Shown here: positions 60,789 to 64,000 of the stretch, one piece after another | Numbering within the stretch: the stretch's first letter is position 1 | Layout of the letters: each line of letters starts with the position of its first letter | Origin: Pyxidicoccus parkwaysis | GTDB taxonomy: Bacteria; Myxococcota; Myxococcia; Myxococcales; Myxococcaceae | Reading direction: 5' to 3' | NCBI RefSeq assembly: GCF_017301735.1 | Contig: NZ_CP071090.1 | Span: forward strand, 2,093,501-2,157,500 | Length of the DNA: 64,000 bases | Notes under the pieces: model-generated | What the model was told of the DNA's origin: nothing | Databases searched by the model: none | The model's input: only the letters and a program-made list of their open reading frames with translations | Made by a program: the position numbers and the translations under genes

Positions 60789-61895
60789 CTACCGCGTCCC
60801 CGATTCCCGCAGCGCCGAAGCGAACGCCCGCACCTCGTCCGAAGCGCGAGCCTCCAGTCCTTCACCGCCCGCCCCATCCACGAGCGCGGTGAGGTCCACC
60901 ATCCGGTGCGGCGCATAGGCATGGCCCCACCGCTCCATGTCCATGCGCAGGAAGAAGGCCAACGTGGGAGCCCCCACGGCCACCGACAGGTGCATGGGCC
61001 CGGTGTTGTTGCACACGGTGAGTCCCGCTGCGCGCATGAGCGCGGCGAGCTCGTCCAGGTTCGTGGCGGGAGCAAGCCGGGCTCCGGGCGCGGCCTCCAC
61101 CACGGAGCGGGCGAGCTCCTCCTCCCCCGGGCCCCACGTGACGACGGGGACGCGGCCCAACTCCAGCAGCGTCCGCGCGGCCGCGGCGAAGGCCTGCGGA
61201 GGAATGCGTCGAGGGCCCAGGCGCCCACCCGGGTTGATGACCGCCGAAGCACTGCCGGCGTTCGCCTCCAGGTACGCGCGGATGGAAGGCCCCACGGTCG
61301 GCTCGCGGAAGGACAGGCCGCGAGCCACGGTGCCACCGGTGAGCGGAGTAAGCAGGTGCGTGCGCTGCACGGCCTCGTTGCGCGTGTCCGGACGAGCGGG
61401 CACCGACAGTGAATGCAGGCGGGACACGGGCCACACATCGGGACCGATGACGACCGCGTGGGGGCCGGCCATGCGGGACACGAGCGCGCTCGTCACCGAC
61501 GGAGACTCCCAGTTGGCGCAGTCCACCACCACGTCGTAGCGCGCGCGGCGCAGCGCGCGGATGCCGGGTGCCAGCGGTCCCATCCAGATTCGCCGCCGGT
61601 CGAACGCGATGACCTGGTCCGCGTCCGGATGCCCGGCCAGCACGCGCGCCACCTTCGCGTGCACGAGCACATGGACTTCGGGTGCCGGGTGCACGTGCGC
61701 CTTGAGGGTGCGCATCAGCGGGGTGGTGAGGAGCGCCTCGCCCACGCGGTTGTCGGGCCGCACGAGCAGCACCTTCCGGGGGACGGGCAGGGAACTTCCG
61801 GGGCGGCGACGGCGGCCGGGGCGCCAGAACAGGGCGGACGCCACGAGCGCCAGCGCCAGCTTCGCCCACAACTCGAGCCGCTTGTGCCAGGACAT
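60789..61895 (-). CDS. GT9-family heptosyltransferase-like protein
   Basis: A 368-residue protein with an N-terminal hydrophobic segment (about 10-25) followed by KVLLVRPDNRVGEALLTTPLMRTLK, the GT9 (ADP-heptose:LPS) N-terminus. PDADQVIAFDRRR, VINPGGRLGPRRIP and the NNTGPMHLSVAVGAPTLAFF donor motif are clear. The family's usual G-D in LLxxxxxGDxL is replaced by N-R-V-G-E-A. It likely adds heptose to the core, using ADP-heptose from the adjacent rfaE1/E2 route. Starts at ATG 61895, divergent from yicC with an 84-base gap. Confidence 0.88.
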   Translation of the reverse strand: MSWHKRLELWAKLALALVASALFWRPGRRRRPGSSLPVPRKVLLVRPDNRVGEALLTTPLMRTLKAHVHPAPEVHVLVHAKVARVLAGHPDADQVIAFDRRRIWMGPLAPGIRALRRARYDVVVDCANWESPSVTSALVSRMAGPHAVVIGPDVWPVSRLHSLSVPARPDTRNEAVQRTHLLTPLTGGTVARGLSFREPTVGPSIRAYLEANAGSASAVINPGGRLGPRRIPPQAFAAAARTLLELGRVPVVTWGPGEEELARSVVEAAPGARLAPATNLDELAALMRAAGLTVCNNTGPMHLSVAVGAPTLAFFLRMDMERWGHAYAPHRMVDLTALVDGAGGEGLEARASDEVRAFASALRESGTR

Positions 61896-61979
61896 CTCGG
61901 CGGCGGACCCTACACAGAAACGGATGGCGTGCAAGCGCGCGGCTTGACCTGGGGGCCGAAAGCCCCTAGCAACCGCCCA

Positions 61980-62858
61980 ATGCTGAAGAGCATGACCGGG
62001 TTCGGAGCGGGCCGCGCGCGCGTGGGGGACGAAGAGGTCTCCGTCGAGCTGCGCTCCCTCAACCACAAGTTCTGCGAGGTGAAGGCGCGCCTGCCCCGTG
62101 AGCTGTCGGCACTGGAGCCGACGGTGACGAAGCAGGTGAAGGACCGGCTGGCCCGAGGCTCCGTGGAGCTGCTGGTGAAGCGGCAGGCCCCCACCGCCTC
62201 CGGCACTGTCCCCACGGTGGACATGGGCCTGGCGCGCGAGTACGTGCGCACCTTCCGCGAGCTGGCCAAGGAACTGGGCCTGCCGGGAGACGTCGCCTGG
62301 TCCCAGGTGGCCAACCAGCCCGGCGTCGTCCGCCTCGAGGAGAAGGGCGTGAACGTGGAGTCCGCCACGCAGGCGCTGCAGGCCGCGCTGGACCAGGCCC
62401 TCACCGCGCTGGAGAAGATGCGCCTCGTCGAGGGCGAGGCCATCTACACGGACCTCGACTCGCGCCTGAAGCTGCTCGAGGGCTGGAGCCGCGAGGTGGC
62501 GCAACTCGCGCCACGCGCCGTGCAGGAATACCAGCAGCGGCTCACGGACCGCATCGCGGAGCTCGCGCGCGGCGTGGCAGTGGACCCGCAGCGGCTCGCG
62601 CAGGAGGTGGCGCTCTTCGCCGAGCGCACGGACATCGCCGAGGAGGTCACGCGTCTGGCGAGCCACCTCGAGCAGTTCCGGGCCCTCATGGCCAGCAGCG
62701 AGCCTGCTGGCCGCCGAATGGATTTCCTCGTGCAGGAGATGCACCGCGAGGTGAACACGACCGGCTCCAAGAGCCAGCACGCGGAGATTTCCGCGCGCGT
62801 GGTCTCGATGAAGGCCGAGGTCGAGCGCATCCGCGAACAGGTACAGAACGTCGAATGA
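61980..62858 (+). CDS. YicC-family endoribonuclease-like protein
   Basis: A 292-residue protein opening MLKSMTGFGAGRARVG, the invariant YicC N-terminus, with SVELRSLNHKFCEVKARLP next. The C-terminal DUF1732 part (about 205-292) has RRMDFLVQEMHREVNTTGSKS. YicC proteins have been linked to RNA turnover and stationary-phase survival; family members act as endoribonucleases. The stop overlaps the gmk ATG (ATGA), a common bacterial pairing. Confidence 0.95.
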   Translation: MLKSMTGFGAGRARVGDEEVSVELRSLNHKFCEVKARLPRELSALEPTVTKQVKDRLARGSVELLVKRQAPTASGTVPTVDMGLAREYVRTFRELAKELGLPGDVAWSQVANQPGVVRLEEKGVNVESATQALQAALDQALTALEKMRLVEGEAIYTDLDSRLKLLEGWSREVAQLAPRAVQEYQQRLTDRIAELARGVAVDPQRLAQEVALFAERTDIAEEVTRLASHLEQFRALMASSEPAGRRMDFLVQEMHREVNTTGSKSQHAEISARVVSMKAEVERIREQVQNVE

Positions 62859-63484
62859 ACGCGCCCACCGTGCTCCAGCCTGGTCTGTTGCTCGTCCTCT
62901 CCGCGCCGTCCGGGGCGGGAAAGACCACTCTCGCCCACCGGCTCCTCAAGGAGACGCCGGATTCGGTCTTCTCCATCAGCGTCACCACCCGGCGCCCCCG
63001 CGGGAAGGAGCAGGATGGCGTGGACTACCACTTCGTGGATGTCGCCACCTTCCAGCAGAAGATTGAGCGGGGCGAGTTCGTGGAGTGGGCCGAGGTCCAC
63101 CACCACTTCTACGGCAGCCCCCAGTCCGCCGTGGACGAGGCCCGCCGCAAGAAGAGCGTGGCCATCTTCGACATCGACGTGCAGGGCGGGCAGGCCATCA
63201 AGCGCAAGCACCCCGACGCGGTCCTCGTCTTCGTGCTGCCGCCCTCCATGGAGGAGCTGGAGCGGCGCCTTCGCGACCGGCAGACGGACTCGGATGAGAC
63301 CATCCGCCGCCGGATGCTGGCCGCCCGCTCGGAGATGGAGCGGGGAATCGCGTCGTATGACTACATCGTGGTGAACGACGACTTCGAGCGGGCCTACAGC
63401 GAGCTGCGCTCGGTGGTGGTGGCGGAGCGCTCCCGGCGGGGCCGGGTGGACGTCTCGAGGCTGGGGCTCGGCGTCGAAGGCTGA
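62855..63484 (+). CDS. gmk: guanylate kinase
   Basis: A 209-residue enzyme converting GMP and ATP to GDP and ADP. The P-loop APSGAGKT is at residues 17-24. SVTTRRPRGKEQDGVDYHFVD is the GMP-binding region, and RRMLAARSEMERG is near the C-terminal lid. Typical length. It overlaps yicC by four bases. An rpoZ gene, often next, is not seen; the 516 bases that follow lack a clear intact gene. Confidence 0.97.
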   Translation: MNAPTVLQPGLLLVLSAPSGAGKTTLAHRLLKETPDSVFSISVTTRRPRGKEQDGVDYHFVDVATFQQKIERGEFVEWAEVHHHFYGSPQSAVDEARRKKSVAIFDIDVQGGQAIKRKHPDAVLVFVLPPSMEELERRLRDRQTDSDETIRRRMLAARSEMERGIASYDYIVVNDDFERAYSELRSVVVAERSRRGRVDVSRLGLGVEG

Positions 63485-63554
63485 CGCGAGCGGGGAATGG
63501 ACCGGAAGGGGAGGGCGGTTTTCCCCATCACCGGCGCGGCAACCCCCGCCGCGG

Positions 63555-63810
63555 GTGGCGCAAGTGGCGAGAATCAAACTTCTTGCGCCCCTGGGGGAGT
63601 TGGTGGATAAGCCGCTCCACCTGACGGCGGCACGCAGACGTCACGAGCGAGCAGCCGTTCCTTCGCGAAGTCGAAGCGGAGTCAGCGCCTCTGGCGCTGT
63701 GGTTCTCTGAGCAAGGCGAATACGACCGTGGGTCCATGTCGGAAGTACTCCGCGAGGGGTATCTCTGTGGGACCCTGGAGCGGCCGGAGCAGCTCGTGAC
63801 AGCGAGTTGA
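63555..63810 (+). pseudogene. possible gene remnant after gmk
   Basis: Two overlapping short frames look protein-like but are out of register. Frame A (63555-63710, GTG start) reads ARIKLLAPLGELVDKPLHL and ends early. The +1 frame (63625-63810), which has no start codon, reads EQPFLREVEAESAPLALWF then SEVLREGYLCGTLERPEQLV. The switch near 63640 suggests a frameshifted remnant. I recognise no family. Local base composition is less GC-rich than the flanks. This may equally be non-coding. Confidence 0.3.
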
Positions 63811-63835
63811 CAATCTCCGGATGCATCCATAGACG
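63807..63835 (+). promoter_or_regulatory. candidate housekeeping promoter near the right edge
   Basis: A perfect -35 TTGACA (63807-63812) is followed after 17 bases by TAGACG (63830-63835), a weak -10. The next possible start codon is ATG 63847. The leader would be very short, which weakens the call. Confidence 0.3.
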
Positions 63836-63846
63836 GTTGAAGCAGG

Positions 63847-64000
63847 ATGTGGTGGCGGACCGGCGGGCGGGTAGGTGGTGGAGTGGGTTGCCGTCTCGTG
63901 GGAGACGGAGCTGGGCCGAAGAAGTTGAAGGAGTTGACGCAGTACGCGGCGGTGGTAGAAGCCGCGCCCCTCACCGAAGCCCGCGCACTGGCGCGGAAGG
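63847..64000 (+). CDS. start of an unrecognised gene, cut by the window edge
   Basis: An open frame from ATG 63847 runs to the window end without a stop (51 codons). The first residues are Gly/Arg/Trp-rich and not convincing, but later it reads GPKKLKELTQYAAVVEAAP and LTEARALARK, a typical Ala/Leu helix. The true start could be later, for example at GTG 63888 or TTG 63924. I cannot assign a family; the downstream sequence is needed. Confidence 0.35.
   Translation, partial: MWWRTGGRVGGGVGCRLVGDGAGPKKLKELTQYAAVVEAAPLTEARALARK

Overview
This window looks like chromosomal DNA from a myxobacterium, probably the Myxococcaceae (Myxococcus, Corallococcus or a relative). The base composition is very GC-rich with strong G/C third positions. 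Several gene types fit this group: DUF4388 mosaics, a chemosensory CheR/CheB pair beside a HEAT-repeat protein, an unlinked SusC/SusD pair, and a large lipid A/LPS core cluster. This assignment is inferred from gene content and composition; no database was searched. Genes are packed tightly, often with ATGA or GTGA stop/start overlaps. I saw no rRNA, tRNA, CRISPR array or insertion sequence.

Layout. (1) 1-5.5 kb: end of a chemosensory cluster (HEAT protein, CheR, CheB, a lone CheY-like receiver) and an ABC exporter pair. (2) 5.6-7.5 kb: a beta-hydroxyacid dehydrogenase-family reductase and an HpcH/HpaI aldolase, with a strong hairpin between them. (3) 7.5-16.5 kb: an accessory-looking envelope or secreted module. 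It has SusD and SusC (leftward), then rightward a secreted protein with two Fn3-like repeats and a probable glycosidase domain nested in an Ig-like domain, a 49-bp tandem repeat, and a neutral-ceramidase lipoprotein. (4) 16.7-20.7 kb: leuS, a zinc-ribbon membrane protein, an LptE-like lipoprotein, rpsT. (5) 20.9-32.8 kb: a MazG-VOC fusion, a TPR membrane protein, a DUF4388 protein, then phoH, a 7TM-HD phosphohydrolase, a cupin-YbeY fusion, a DUF4105 protein and prfB with its programmed +1 frameshift. (6) 33-34.1 kb: an ECF sigma/anti-sigma pair. (7) 34.2-45.4 kb: lysS, a Lol permease and LolD, bamA, skp/ompH, lpxD, fabZ, lpxA, lpxI. (8) 45.6-49.6 kb: an OmpA-family protein and a small lipoprotein, then leftward marC, a dolichol-phosphate-mannose-synthase-like transferase and lpxB. 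(9) 49.7-61.9 kb: a receiver/DUF4388/DnaJ/TPR mosaic, an MsbA-like flippase, a PHP protein, waaA, two glycosyltransferases, lpxK, the two split heptose activation enzymes, a Trm112-like zinc protein, and a GT9 heptosyltransferase. (10) 62-63.5 kb: yicC and gmk. (11) 63.5-64 kb: a degraded-looking region and the start of an unrecognised gene.

How it fits together. Most of 34-62 kb serves the outer membrane. Lol genes move lipoproteins and BamA/Skp handle beta-barrels. FabZ and LpxD/A/I/B/K make lipid A, an MsbA-like exporter could flip it, and WaaA, HldE-type enzymes and glycosyltransferases add Kdo and heptose core. LptE upstream would help place finished LPS. The most unusual segment is 7.5-16.5 kb. 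A SusCD importer, a putative secreted glycosidase and a ceramidase-like lipoprotein could together process a glycosylated lipid such as a glycosphingolipid. That is a hypothesis, not a demonstrated pathway.
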